DNA from: Blastococcus saxobsidens
GTDB lineage: Bacteria > Actinomycetota > Actinomycetes > Mycobacteriales > Geodermatophilaceae
NCBI RefSeq assembly: GCF_002938435.1
Contig: NZ_POQT01000040.1
Location: 1-45,618, forward strand
DNA: 45,618 nucleotides
Direction: 5' to 3'
Shown: in pieces, positions 18,706 through 25,577 of the stretch
Numbering within the stretch: position 1 is the stretch's first letter
Layout of the letters: each line of letters begins with the position of its first letter
The notes under the pieces: model-generated
The model's input: the letters and a program-made list of their open reading frames with translations, nothing else
What the model was told of the DNA's origin: nothing
The model's database searches: none
Program-made: the position numbers and the translations under genes

Positions 18706-19115
18706 GAGATGCGGACCACCGCACGGGCCAGCGAGAGGACCTTCTCGCCGTCGCTGGTGACGGTGAGGTCGACCCGCGCCCGGCCGTCGTCGAGCAGGGC
18801 GGCGACCTTGCCGCGGACGGTGACCTCCGCGCCCGCGTCGTCGTCCGGAACGACGACGGGGCGGCCGAACCGGACCTGGAACTCGACGAGGGCGGAGGGG
18901 TCTCCCGTCCAGCCGGTGACGGCCCGCCCGGCCAGCGCCATCGTGAACATGCCGTGGGCGATGACGCCGGGGAAGCCGACCGCGGACGCCACCCGCTCGT
19001 TCCAGTGGATGGGGTTGAAGTCGCCGGAGGCGCCGGCGTAGCGGACGAGGTCCGCGCGGCTGACGCGGACCACCAGCTCCGGCAGCTCGGTGCCGACCTC
19101 GACGGGCCCGGTCAT
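18702..19115 (-). CDS. hadB: MaoC-family (R)-3-hydroxyacyl dehydratase, HadB-like
   Basis: A 137-residue single hot-dog domain with the hydratase-2 motif YAGASGDFNPIHWN, catalytic D32 and H37. HadB-type proteins are the catalytic half of a heterodimeric 3-hydroxyacyl-ACP/CoA dehydratase used in fatty-acid chain elongation. ATG at 19115 overlaps the hadA-like stop by 4 bases. The frame is open 13 codons upstream but that part is only overlap with the previous gene. The symbol is by analogy with mycobacterial hadB; the substrate is not proven. Confidence 0.85.
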   Translation of the reverse strand: MTGPVEVGTELPELVVRVSRADLVRYAGASGDFNPIHWNERVASAVGFPGVIAHGMFTMALAGRAVTGWTGDPSALVEFQVRFGRPVVVPDDDAGAEVTVRGKVAALLDDGRARVDLTVTSDGEKVLSLARAVVRIS

Positions 19116-19558
19116 GCGGCACCCCGTGCGACGAGCATCGACGTCGCGGTGCACACGGCCTCGCCGTCCTCGGTGGCAAGTTCCACGCGGGCGGTCAGCA
19201 GGTCGTTGCCGGCGACGGTCCGGGCGGCGTCGATCGTGGTCGTCGCGACCAGCCGGTCACCGGCCCGGATCGGACGGTGGTGGGTGAACTTCTGCTCGCC
19301 GTGGACGACCCGGCTGTAGTCCAGGCCGACCTCGGGGTCGCTCAGCACGACGAAGGCCGCCCCGAGGCTGACCACGATGGCGAAGGTGGGCGGCGCGATG
19401 ACGTCGGCGTGGCCCGCCGCGCGGGCGGCCTCGGCGTCGCGGTGGACCGGGTCGTCGGCCCCGATCGCGGTGGCGAACTCGGCGATCTTCGCGCGACCGA
19501 CCTCGTAGACGGCAGAGGGCGGGTAGCTGCGCCCGACCAGTTCCCGGTCCAGCGTCAT
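19112..19558 (-). CDS. hadA: MaoC N-terminal-like (UPF0336) dehydratase subunit, HadA-like
   Basis: A 148-residue hot-dog protein of the UPF0336/HadA type. It has the YEVGRAKIAEFATAIGADDPVHRD segment and APPTF, but lacks the DxNPIH catalytic motif, which its partner supplies. It should dimerise with the next gene product to make the dehydratase. In actinobacteria this pair usually follows rpmG, as here (31 bases after it). Confidence 0.87.
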   Translation of the reverse strand: MTLDRELVGRSYPPSAVYEVGRAKIAEFATAIGADDPVHRDAEAARAAGHADVIAPPTFAIVVSLGAAFVVLSDPEVGLDYSRVVHGEQKFTHHRPIRAGDRLVATTTIDAARTVAGNDLLTARVELATEDGEAVCTATSMLVARGAA

Positions 19559-19589
19559 GCTCCCGCCCTCGCTCGGCTGCCGCGGACCG

Positions 19590-19754
19590 TCAGCGGGTCT
19601 CGCGGTGCAGCGTGTGCTTGCGCTCGCGGGGGCAATACTTCTTCAGCTCGAGCCGGTCGGGGTCGTTCCGCCGGTTCTTGCGGGTGATGTAGTTGCGGTT
19701 CTTGCACTCCTGGCAGGCCAGGGTGATCTTCGGACGGACGTCGGTGGCTGCCAC
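19590..19754 (-). CDS. rpmG: 50S ribosomal protein L33
   Basis: A 54-residue L33 starting at a GTG with GGAG 7 bases upstream. It belongs to the zinc-ribbon type by sequence (CQECKNRNY near the start, [10 protein letters not shown] near the end). However, the last pair is C-P-R-E instead of C-x-x-C, so only three of the four zinc cysteines remain. Its place, downstream of tRNA-Met and upstream of the HadA-like gene, is the conserved one. Confidence 0.95.
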   Translation of the reverse strand: MAATDVRPKITLACQECKNRNYITRKNRRNDPDRLELKKYCPRERKHTLHRETR

Positions 19755-19826
19755 GTGAGTGCTCCTAGCCTTGTGGGACAGGCCCGGGACCGGGACCTGC
19801 TGCCGCGCCGGCGGGTGTCGACACGA

Positions 19827-19855
19827 CGACGGACCCGAGCATGCCGGGTCCGTCG
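19827..19855 (-). terminator. Hairpin terminator after tRNA-Met
   Basis: A perfect 11-base stem CGACGGACCCG/CGGGTCCGTCG with a 7-base loop, 5 bases beyond the 3' end of tRNA-Met. It should end the tRNA-Thr/tRNA-Met transcript before rpmG. Confidence 0.75.
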
Positions 19856-19859
19856 GGAG

Positions 19860-19933
19860 TAGCGGTGACCGGACTTGAACCGGTGACACAGCGATTATGA
19901 GCCGCTTGCTCTACCAGGCTGAGCTACACCGCC
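19860..19933 (-). tRNA. metT: tRNA-Met (CAT), elongator
   Basis: A 74-base cloverleaf: acceptor GGCGGTG/CACCGCT (first pair G-U) with discriminator A, D-stem GCTC/GAGC, anticodon loop CTCATAA with CAT (complement at 19897-19899), and T-loop GTTCAAGTC. A paired first position excludes the initiator type. A lysidine-modified tRNA-Ile with CAT cannot be fully excluded by eye. Confidence 0.92.
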
Positions 19934-19989
19934 GGGACGACCGTGCGGCCCGGTCTCGCGACAGGACCGGCCGGTCAGCTTACTGCCAG

Positions 19990-20062
19990 AGCCCCTTTAC
20001 GGAATCGAACCGTAGACCTTCTCCTTACCATGGAGACGCTCTGCCGACTGAGCTAAAGGGGC
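19990..20062 (-). tRNA. thrT: tRNA-Thr (GGT)
   Basis: A 73-base cloverleaf: acceptor GCCCCTT/AAGGGGC with discriminator T, D-stem GCTC/GAGC, anticodon GGT (complement at 20027-20029) in the loop ATGGTAA, and T-arm TACGG-TTCGATT-CCGTA. It lies 56 bases upstream of tRNA-Met on the same strand. Confidence 0.95.
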
Positions 20063-20082
20063 GTTGTTCCGAGCCGTCGAGA

Positions 20083-20113
20083 ACTCTACATGATGCGTTC
20101 GGCACCCCTGCAA
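20083..20113 (-). promoter_or_regulatory. Candidate promoter of the tRNA-Thr/tRNA-Met transcript
   Basis: On the minus strand TTGCAG (complement at 20108-20113) and TAGAGT (complement at 20083-20088) are 19 bases apart and end about 20 bases before tRNA-Thr. The spacing is slightly long for a housekeeping promoter. Confidence 0.4.
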
Positions 20114-20155
20114 TGACCCGCCGCGGGCCCCCGCACGGTGGACGCGGGACCTCCC

Positions 20156-22699
20156 TCAGGTCCGGACGAACAGGCGCCGGTGGGTGGCGCCCGGCGCTGC
20201 CGACCGCACGCCCGTGCGGGCGAGCAGCCACTTCTCCAGCCGGTCCTCCGGCAGCGGGCGGCTGATCAGGAAGCCCTGCAGCTTGTCGCAGCCCATGGCC
20301 ATCAGCTGGTTGCGGGTCATCTCGTCCTCGACACCCTCGGCCACCACGCAGAGGCCCAGGTTGTGCGCCAGCTCGATGATCGAGCGCGCGATGAAGGCCT
20401 CCCCCTGACCGGTGGCCATGGTGAGCACGAAGGACTTGTCGATCTTGACCTCGTCGATCGGGAGCTGCCGCAGCTGGGACAGCGAGGAGTAACCGGTGCC
20501 GAAGTCGTCCATCGACAGCCGCAGACCCAGGTCGTGCAGGTCCTCGAGGACCAGGCTCTCGCGCACGGCGTCGTCGACCACGCTGCTCTCGGTCAGTTCG
20601 AGAACGAGCAGCTCGCCAGGGACGCCGTGGCGGTCCAGCGCACCCTTGATCCGCTGCACCAGGTCCACGTCGGCGAGGGACCGCGCGGAGACGTTCACGG
20701 CCACCGACAGGGCGATGCCCTGGTCGAGCCAGCGGCGGCAGCGGGCCAGCGCGAGGTCCAGCACGTGGTCGGTGACCGCTCCGATCCGCCCGATCTGCTC
20801 GGCCAGGCCGATGACGTCCTCGGGCGGGACCGCGCCGTAGCGGGGGTGGGTCCAGCGGACCAGCGTCTCCACGGAGACGATGTCGGAGGTCTTGGCGTCG
20901 ATGACCGGCTGGAAGACCACGCCGATCCGGCCGTCGGCCATGGCCTGCTCCAGCTCGGTGCCGAGCTGGAGACGGCGCAGGCTCTGCTGGTCCATGACCG
21001 GGTGGTAGCTGGCCACTCCGCCGGAGGTCCCCGCGGCGAGCAGAGCGACGTCGGCCCGCTGCATGAGGGTGCCGGCGTCGGCGCCGTGCACGGGCGCGGC
21101 GACCACGCCGATGGTGAGCGACACCTCGAGGTCGAGCCCGGCCACGCGGACCCGTGTGGCGGCCGCCTCGCGCAACCTGCGGGCGGCCCGCTCGGTGGCG
21201 GCCAGGGACAGCCCGGGGAGCAGCACCGCGAACTGCTCCCGCTCCATGCGGGCGAGCAGGGCCCGCGGCGGGGCGTGCTCCCGCAGCAGCCCGGCGGTGA
21301 CCAGCAGGAGCTCGTCGCTGGCGGCGTGCCCGAGCGTGTCGGTGACGTCGGCGTAGGTGCCGAGGGAGGCGAGGATGAGGCCGGCGCGACCGCCGCCGGA
21401 ACCGTCGGACAGGAGCGCGTCGACCTCGGCGGCGAGGCGCTGCCGGTTCGGCAGCCCGGTGAGCCGGTCGTGGTCGGCGTCGTAGCGGATCCGGGTGAGC
21501 AGCTGCTGCTGCCGGATCGCGGCGTTGACGTGGGTGAGCATCGAGTCCAGCGCGCCGCGCTCGCTGCTGCTGAAGGTGACCAGGTCGCTGCGGCGGTCGC
21601 AGACCTCGAGGTACCCCGGCTCACCGGCCGCGGTGGTGACCGGTGCGCCCAGCAGGTCCGACACCCCCCGGCGGGCCAGCGCGGCAGCCTCCGCGGCGTC
21701 GGCGCGGCTCGCCGCCACGTGCACGACGCCACCGGACGAGCCCACCGCCCTGCGGCGCAGCACGTCGTCGGGATCGCCCGGCCCGTCGTACCAGTGGGCC
21801 CCGTCCTCGGTGGCGACGACGAGACGAGGCTCCTCGTCCAGGTAGGGCGGCAGCCACAGCGCCACGCGCTCGGCGTTCAGGAGTTCGCGGACCGCCTGCA
21901 CGATCTGGCGGGTGCCGGCCTCGTCGGGCCGGACCTCCTCCACGCGGCGGGCGAACTCGTAGACCTGCTCCAGGGACTGGCCCTCCCGCGTGACCGAGGC
22001 GAACCGGCGGTACAGCAGGACGAGAGCCACTGCGAGCGGCGCGATGATCACCCAGGACCAGGGGGCGGCGTGGAGGAGCAGCAGGATCGCCAGCCCGATC
22101 AGCACGGCGACCGGCGAGACGACGACGACGGGGGTGAAGAGGCTCGCCCAGATGGGGCGGCCCGGATAGCCCTCGGTCAGGGTGATCGCCGCGGCGACGA
22201 AGCACGCGGCCACCGCGTTGGCCGCGAAGACCGCGACGAGGCAGGCGACCCAGGTCAGCACGGAGGCGATGTCACCGCCCGGCAGCCATCCCAGGATCAC
22301 GACGGCGACGCCGGCCTCGAGCACCGCGACCGCGGTGTTGAAGAGCACCTTGGGGGCAGGCAGCCGCTGGACCATCAGGACTAGCGCGACCGCCGCCGCG
22401 CGGGTGACAGCCGTCCACGCCCCGCCGAGTTCCAGGAGGGCGATGACGAAGGCGAGCTCGCTGGCGGAACTGTGGAAGCTCTGCCGTCGGAACTCGACGT
22501 GGACGTTGACCCATTCGGCGACCACGGCCGCGAAGAACACGGCCGCCAGGACGCGCGCATCGACCGCCGACGGGCCGCCGACCAGCACCATGACACCGAC
22601 TGGCAAGCCGAACGAGAGGCCGAGCAGCGCGACGAGCCAGGGGCTACGCGCCGCGCGCCCCTTGTCCGGCTCGCGAACGTGCTGCTCAGCCACCTGCAA
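20156..22699 (-). CDS. Membrane-bound GGDEF/EAL protein (degenerate GGDEF, active-looking EAL)
   Basis: An 847-residue c-di-GMP protein. Residues ~20-232 hold seven or eight hydrophobic segments, an integral membrane sensor. A GAF-like region at ~245-395 follows. The GGDEF domain (~405-570) has EREQF (486-490) in place of GGDEF, so cyclase activity is unlikely. The EAL domain (~580-830) keeps ETL at 611-613, VNVSARS, ELTE (701-704), DDFGTGYSSL (731-740), KIDK (752-755), E788 and Q808, so it should hydrolyse c-di-GMP. The start is TTG at 22699 (GGGGAG 5 bases upstream) or GTG at 22693. Its upstream neighbour is a tiny repeat-peptide gene. Confidence 0.93.
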   Translation of the reverse strand: MQVAEQHVREPDKGRAARSPWLVALLGLSFGLPVGVMVLVGGPSAVDARVLAAVFFAAVVAEWVNVHVEFRRQSFHSSASELAFVIALLELGGAWTAVTRAAAVALVLMVQRLPAPKVLFNTAVAVLEAGVAVVILGWLPGGDIASVLTWVACLVAVFAANAVAACFVAAAITLTEGYPGRPIWASLFTPVVVVSPVAVLIGLAILLLLHAAPWSWVIIAPLAVALVLLYRRFASVTREGQSLEQVYEFARRVEEVRPDEAGTRQIVQAVRELLNAERVALWLPPYLDEEPRLVVATEDGAHWYDGPGDPDDVLRRRAVGSSGGVVHVAASRADAAEAAALARRGVSDLLGAPVTTAAGEPGYLEVCDRRSDLVTFSSSERGALDSMLTHVNAAIRQQQLLTRIRYDADHDRLTGLPNRQRLAAEVDALLSDGSGGGRAGLILASLGTYADVTDTLGHAASDELLLVTAGLLREHAPPRALLARMEREQFAVLLPGLSLAATERAARRLREAAATRVRVAGLDLEVSLTIGVVAAPVHGADAGTLMQRADVALLAAGTSGGVASYHPVMDQQSLRRLQLGTELEQAMADGRIGVVFQPVIDAKTSDIVSVETLVRWTHPRYGAVPPEDVIGLAEQIGRIGAVTDHVLDLALARCRRWLDQGIALSVAVNVSARSLADVDLVQRIKGALDRHGVPGELLVLELTESSVVDDAVRESLVLEDLHDLGLRLSMDDFGTGYSSLSQLRQLPIDEVKIDKSFVLTMATGQGEAFIARSIIELAHNLGLCVVAEGVEDEMTRNQLMAMGCDKLQGFLISRPLPEDRLEKWLLARTGVRSAAPGATHRRLFVRT

Positions 22700-22728
22700 G
22701 CGAACTCCCCGGGTCGTCGGGCGGGCGA

Positions 22729-22757
22729 AGGCTAGCAGCGAGATCCCTCACTGCACC
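22729..22757 (-). promoter_or_regulatory. Candidate promoter of the GGDEF/EAL gene
   Basis: TAGCCT (complement at 22729-22734) fits a -10 box about 30 bases before the TTG start. The element 17 bases further upstream (GGTGCA) is a weak -35. If real, the EAL gene can be transcribed apart from the small ORF upstream. Confidence 0.3.
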
Positions 22758-22882
22758 CTCTTCGGATCCCGGAGCGGACCCGACCAGGGAGAGAATCGGC
22801 ACGTCCCGCCGGCGACATGAGCCGGGGCAGCCGTTGCGCCGAACGAGTGCCCCGTACGAGGTAACCCTGAATAGGGAGGCTC

Positions 22883-22984
22883 TCAGGCCTGGCGGGTCCA
22901 CTTCACGCCGCGGGTCCACTTCACGCCACGCGTCCACTTGACACCGCGGGCGGCCTGCCCGTCTCGCTGCATGCTGCTGTTCAT
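22883..22984 (-). CDS. 33-residue peptide with three tandem RGVKWT repeats, unknown family
   Basis: The ATG at 22984 is preceded by GGGAG at ideal spacing and opens a 33-codon frame ending in TGA. Residues 1-12 are a short polar leader (MNSSMQRDGQAA). Residues 13-30 are exactly three copies of RGVKWT, and RQA ends the peptide. The three 18-base units differ at five positions in all pairwise steps, and every difference is a synonymous third-base change, so selection acts on the peptide and not on the DNA repeat. The net charge is about +7 with three Trp. There is no signal peptide or Cys. It lies 183 bases upstream of the GGDEF/EAL gene on the same strand. I do not recognise it. It could be a signal peptide ligand, a RiPP-like multi-core precursor, a membrane-active peptide or a regulatory leader peptide. 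Confidence 0.8.
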   Translation of the reverse strand: MNSSMQRDGQAARGVKWTRGVKWTRGVKWTRQA

Positions 22985-23309
22985 GACGTCTCCCTCTGGG
23001 CGCGACTGATTGGCTTACGGCAGCCATCCACGCGCGGGGGCAGAGCGTCGTCGAATACGGACCGCGCGGGAGAGAATGCTTCCCGTGACCGGCGGCGACA
23101 AGCACGTCCGCGTCGACACGCCGTGCAGCTACGTCATGTCGTGACCTTGCGCCACTCGGATCCCACGTTGGGTCACCTCAGCGACCCTCGCGCCCTCGGA
23201 CGGGCCGGCACGGAGGCCGCTTGCTCGCTCGCCGCCGTCCACAGGAAAGGGCGGCGGTCACGGGACCGGGTGACGTGTCGTCCACAGTGTCCACAGATCG
23301 TGTCCACAG
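22985..23309. promoter_or_regulatory. Divergent spacer upstream of the RGVKWT peptide gene
   Basis: A gene-free stretch of ~360 bases between the small peptide gene (leftward) and the TadE-like gene (rightward). On the minus strand TTGTCG (complement at 23096-23101) and CATTCT (complement at 23073-23078), 17 bases apart, form a plausible promoter with a ~80-base leader before the peptide gene. The right part carries the GTCCACAG array listed separately. Confidence 0.35.
23237..23309 (+). repeat. Array of four GTCCACAG boxes upstream of the TadE-like gene
   Basis: GTCCACAG occurs at 23237-23244, 23280-23287, 23289-23296 and 23302-23309, all on the plus strand. With the base before it, the core resembles the DnaA box TTGTCCACA (7-8 of 9 matches each). 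The array ends just upstream of a candidate -35 element. Confidence 0.7.
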
Positions 23310-23313
23310 GTGG

Positions 23314-23341
23314 TGGACAACCGGCGACGGCTGCTTACGCT
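23314..23341 (+). promoter_or_regulatory. Candidate promoter of the TadE-like gene (leaderless)
   Basis: TGGACA at 23314-23319 and TACGCT at 23336-23341 are 16 bases apart. The expected start point falls on or next to the GTG at 23349, which lacks a ribosome binding site, so a leaderless transcript is likely. Confidence 0.4.
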
Positions 23342-23348
23342 CCCCCGC

Positions 23349-23780
23349 GTGCACCCCGTGGACCCGGACCGCGAGCGCGGCTCGACGCTGCCCTTCGTGC
23401 TGGTCTGCTGGCTGGTGGCGGCACTCATGGCCTTCGGCGCGATCTCGGCGTCGCACGCCTTCCTGGAGCAGCAGGAGGTGCAGTCGGTCTGCGACAGCGC
23501 AGCCCTGGCCGCGGCCAACCAGGCGGATGAGGCGGTGGTCTACGCACGCGGCGTCGGTGCCGAGCTGCCGCTGACCCGGGCGGCAGCGCAGATCGCGGTC
23601 GCCGACCAGCTGGCCGACGGCGGGGTGCAGCTCGACGGCTGGTCGGCCGAGACCGACGGCGCCGAGGTGACCGTGCGCTGCACGCGCTACGTCGAGATCG
23701 CGTTCGGCTGGCTCTTCCTGGCCGGCGAGCCGCTGGAGCGCACCGCCGTCGCCAGCGCACGAGCGCCGACGCTGCCCTGA
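23349..23780 (+). CDS. TadE/TadG-like (Flp pilus-type) protein
   Basis: A 143-residue protein. It has a short charged N-terminus ending RERGS, a hydrophobic helix (~14-35), then QEVQSVCDSAALAAANQAD, the pseudopilin-like segment shared by TadE/TadG-type proteins, and a small extracellular domain with one more Cys (VRCTRY). Such proteins are minor pilins or assembly factors of Tad/Flp systems. The frame opens at GTG 23310, but the GTG at 23349 gives the usual short N-region and fits the leaderless promoter. No other tad gene is nearby, so it may be a stand-alone member. Confidence 0.7.
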   Translation: MHPVDPDRERGSTLPFVLVCWLVAALMAFGAISASHAFLEQQEVQSVCDSAALAAANQADEAVVYARGVGAELPLTRAAAQIAVADQLADGGVQLDGWSAETDGAEVTVRCTRYVEIAFGWLFLAGEPLERTAVASARAPTLP

Positions 23781-23797
23781 CGCCCGCAGGAAGAGCA

Positions 23798-23827
23798 ACG
23801 GCCCCCGACCGCGTGGTCGGGGGCCGT
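23798..23827. terminator. Bidirectional hairpin between TadE-like gene and tRNA-Tyr
   Basis: A perfect 13-base stem ACGGCCCCCGACC/GGTCGGGGGCCGT with loop GCGT. It lies 17 bases after the TadE-like stop (plus) and 11 bases past the 3' end of tRNA-Tyr (minus), so it can terminate both. Confidence 0.82.
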
Positions 23828-23838
23828 CGTACCAGGTG

Positions 23839-23920
23839 TGGCGGGTGAAGGATTCGAACCTTCGTAGGCTAAGCCGACGGATTTACAGTCCGCTCCCATT
23901 GGCCACTCGGGCAACCCGCC
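23839..23920 (-). tRNA. tyrT: tRNA-Tyr (GTA)
   Basis: An 82-base class II tRNA with a long variable arm. The acceptor is GGCGGGT/ACCCGCC with discriminator A, the anticodon GTA (complement at 23884-23886) is in the loop CTGTAAA, and the T-arm is GAAGG-TTCGAAT-CCTTC. TAGTCT shortly upstream on the minus strand is a possible -10. Confidence 0.95.
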
Positions 23921-23951
23921 GTGTTCGGTACGCGGGAGAGACTACAAGACG

Positions 23952-23976
23952 GGGGACCCGGCGGTGACGGGTCCCC
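23952..23976 (+). promoter_or_regulatory. Hairpin between tRNA-Tyr and yajQ
   Basis: A 9-base stem GGGGACCCG/CGGGTCCCC with a 7-base loop in the divergent spacer, about 46 bases before the yajQ start. It may lie in the yajQ 5' leader; its role is unknown. Confidence 0.35.
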
Positions 23977-24022
23977 GGCAACGAGTCCCGGGAACGGGAA
24001 CACCCGCACGGAGAGGAACGAC

Positions 24023-24514
24023 ATGGCCGACGCATCCTTCGACGTCGTGAGCAAGGTCGACCGGCAGGAGGTCGACAACGCCCTGAACCAGGCGGCCAAG
24101 GAGCTCTCGCAGCGCTTCGACTTCCGCGGCACCAACGCCACCATCGCCTGGGCCGGCGAGGAGGGCGTGACGCTCCAGGCAGACACCGAGGAGCGGGTCT
24201 CAGCCGCCCTCGAGGTGTTCAAGGAGAAGCTGATCAAGCGCGGCATCTCGCTCAAGGTCCTCGACGCCGGCGAGCCGCAGTCCTCCGGCAAGAGCTACAA
24301 GATCGGCGCGACGATCAAGCAGGGCATCGAGTCCGACGTCGCCAAGAAGATCGCCAAGCTGATCCGCGACGAGGGACCCAAGGGCGTGCAGGCGCAGATC
24401 CAGGGCGACCAGCTGCGGGTGAGCGGCAAGAAGCGCGACGACCTGCAGGCGGTCCAGCAGCTGCTGCGCGGCGCGGACCTCGACGTCGCCCTGCAGTTCG
24501 ACAACTACCGGTGA
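24023..24514 (+). CDS. yajQ: YajQ-family nucleotide-binding protein (UPF0234)
   Basis: A 163-residue protein of standard length, soluble and cytoplasmic. It has the family's N-terminal [20 protein letters not shown] and two ferredoxin-like subdomains ending [32 protein letters not shown]. Family members bind nucleotides, and a Xanthomonas member binds c-di-GMP, which is of interest because an EAL protein lies 1.3 kb away. The ATG at 24023 has GGAGAGGAACG upstream. The frame opens 34 codons earlier but without family similarity. Confidence 0.93.
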   Translation: MADASFDVVSKVDRQEVDNALNQAAKELSQRFDFRGTNATIAWAGEEGVTLQADTEERVSAALEVFKEKLIKRGISLKVLDAGEPQSSGKSYKIGATIKQGIESDVAKKIAKLIRDEGPKGVQAQIQGDQLRVSGKKRDDLQAVQQLLRGADLDVALQFDNYR

Positions 24515-24586
24515 GCTGATGGAACCGGCCCGGCCGCCAAGGGCCCGCGGCACGCGGAGCGTGTCGTGGGGTGCGGCCGGGTCCTT

Positions 24587-25453
24587 CTACTCGCGGGCCA
24601 TCTGCTCCAGCCGGGCGATCCGCTCGGGCATCGGCGGGTGGCTGGCGAACAGCGACGCCAGCCCGTGACCCCGGAACGGGTTGGCGATCATCAGGTGGCT
24701 CTGGGTGACCAGCCGCTCCTCCTGGGGCAGCGGCCGGGCCGCCGTGCCGCGCTCGATCACCCGCAGCGCGTCGGCGAGGGCCAGCGGGTCGTGGGAGAGC
24801 TCGGCGCCGGAGGCGTCGGCCTGGAACTCCCGGCTGCGGCTCACCGCCATCTGCACGAGCCCGGCGGCGATCGGGCCCAGCAGCATGAGCAGCAGCCCAC
24901 CGAGGGCGTTGCCGCCGCCGCGGTCCTCGTCCGACCGGCCACCGAACAGCGACGCGAACATGGCCATGTGCGCCAGGTAGGTGATCACCGTGGCCATGGC
25001 GCCGGCGACGGAGCTGATGAGGATGTCGCGGTTGTAGACGTGCGAGAGCTCGTGGGCGAGCACCCCGCGCAGCTGGCGCCGGTCGAGCAGCTCCAGGATC
25101 CCCTGGGTGACGCAGACGGCGGCATTGCGCGGGTTGCGCCCCGTGGCGAACGCGTTCGGCTGGTTCGTCGGGCTCACGTAGAGCCGGGGCATCGGCTGCC
25201 GCGCCTCGGTGGCCAGCTCCCGGACGATCGCGTAGAGAGCGGGCGCCTGGGTCTCGGTGACCGGGAAGGCCCGCATCGACCGCAGGGCGAGCTTGTCGGA
25301 GTTGAAGTAGGCGTAGCCGTTGACGGCCAGTGCGATCACCAGTGCGATGAACAGGCCGCCACGGCCACCGATGAGCGCCCCGGCCATGAGGATCAGCCCG
25401 CCCATGAGCCCGAGGAGCAGGGCGGTCTTCATTCCGTTGTTCCAGCGATGCAC
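24587..25453 (-). CDS. htpX: Membrane zinc metalloprotease HtpX
   Basis: A 288-residue M48B protease for quality control of membrane proteins. N-terminal membrane segments at ~10-30 and ~32-48, then [12 protein letters not shown], the zinc motif H134-E-L-S-H138, two further hydrophobic segments at ~145-167 and ~183-203, and the third ligand E209 in SREFQAD. I chose GTG at 25453 because [10 protein letters not shown] aligns with the short N-terminus of actinobacterial HtpX as I remember it. An ATG at 25432 is also possible, and neither has a strong ribosome binding site. It is convergent with yajQ. Confidence 0.93.
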   Translation of the reverse strand: MHRWNNGMKTALLLGLMGGLILMAGALIGGRGGLFIALVIALAVNGYAYFNSDKLALRSMRAFPVTETQAPALYAIVRELATEARQPMPRLYVSPTNQPNAFATGRNPRNAAVCVTQGILELLDRRQLRGVLAHELSHVYNRDILISSVAGAMATVITYLAHMAMFASLFGGRSDEDRGGGNALGGLLLMLLGPIAAGLVQMAVSRSREFQADASGAELSHDPLALADALRVIERGTAARPLPQEERLVTQSHLMIANPFRGHGLASLFASHPPMPERIARLEQMARE

Positions 25454-25577
25454 GTCCGGTCCAACGCGGTCGGGGAGGAGGCCGTTCCCGCGAGCCGGCC
25501 ACGGTCCCCCGCCGGAATGACGGAGCGTTCCCGGGGGTTCCCGGTGGGGAATGCGGTGAAATCCTCGCCGCTGCAGC

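Noticed and set aside
17266..19179. Single 637-codon fusion of hydratase region and peptidase
   Set aside because: The N-terminal part is an Arg-rich shadow of the two hydratase genes. The peptidase has its own GTG with signal peptide and lipobox at 18705.
20138..22384. 748-codon plus-strand frame opposite the GGDEF/EAL gene
   Set aside because: Its composition is that of an antisense shadow (repetitive Arg/Gly/Val/His/Asp), while the minus strand encodes clear domains.
22889..22948. 18-bp repeats as a CRISPR-like or DNA-level repeat
   Set aside because: The units are contiguous with no spacers, their length is a multiple of three, and their variation is strictly at synonymous third positions. 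This fits a coding repeat.
22883..22984. RGVKWT ORF as a Trp attenuation leader
   Set aside because: The three Trp codons are six codons apart, not clustered. No terminator/antiterminator pair is evident after the stop, and the next gene is not for Trp synthesis.
22686..23105. 139-codon frame overlapping the RGVKWT gene
   Set aside because: It lies in another frame, has no clear ribosome binding site, and the differences between the 18-base repeats would be amino-acid changes in it. The 33-codon frame explains the pattern better.
23237..23309. GTCCACAG array as a replication origin
   Set aside because: There is no dnaA/dnaN/rpmH context, no AT-rich unwinding region, and the boxes are imperfect. 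A regulatory role is more likely.
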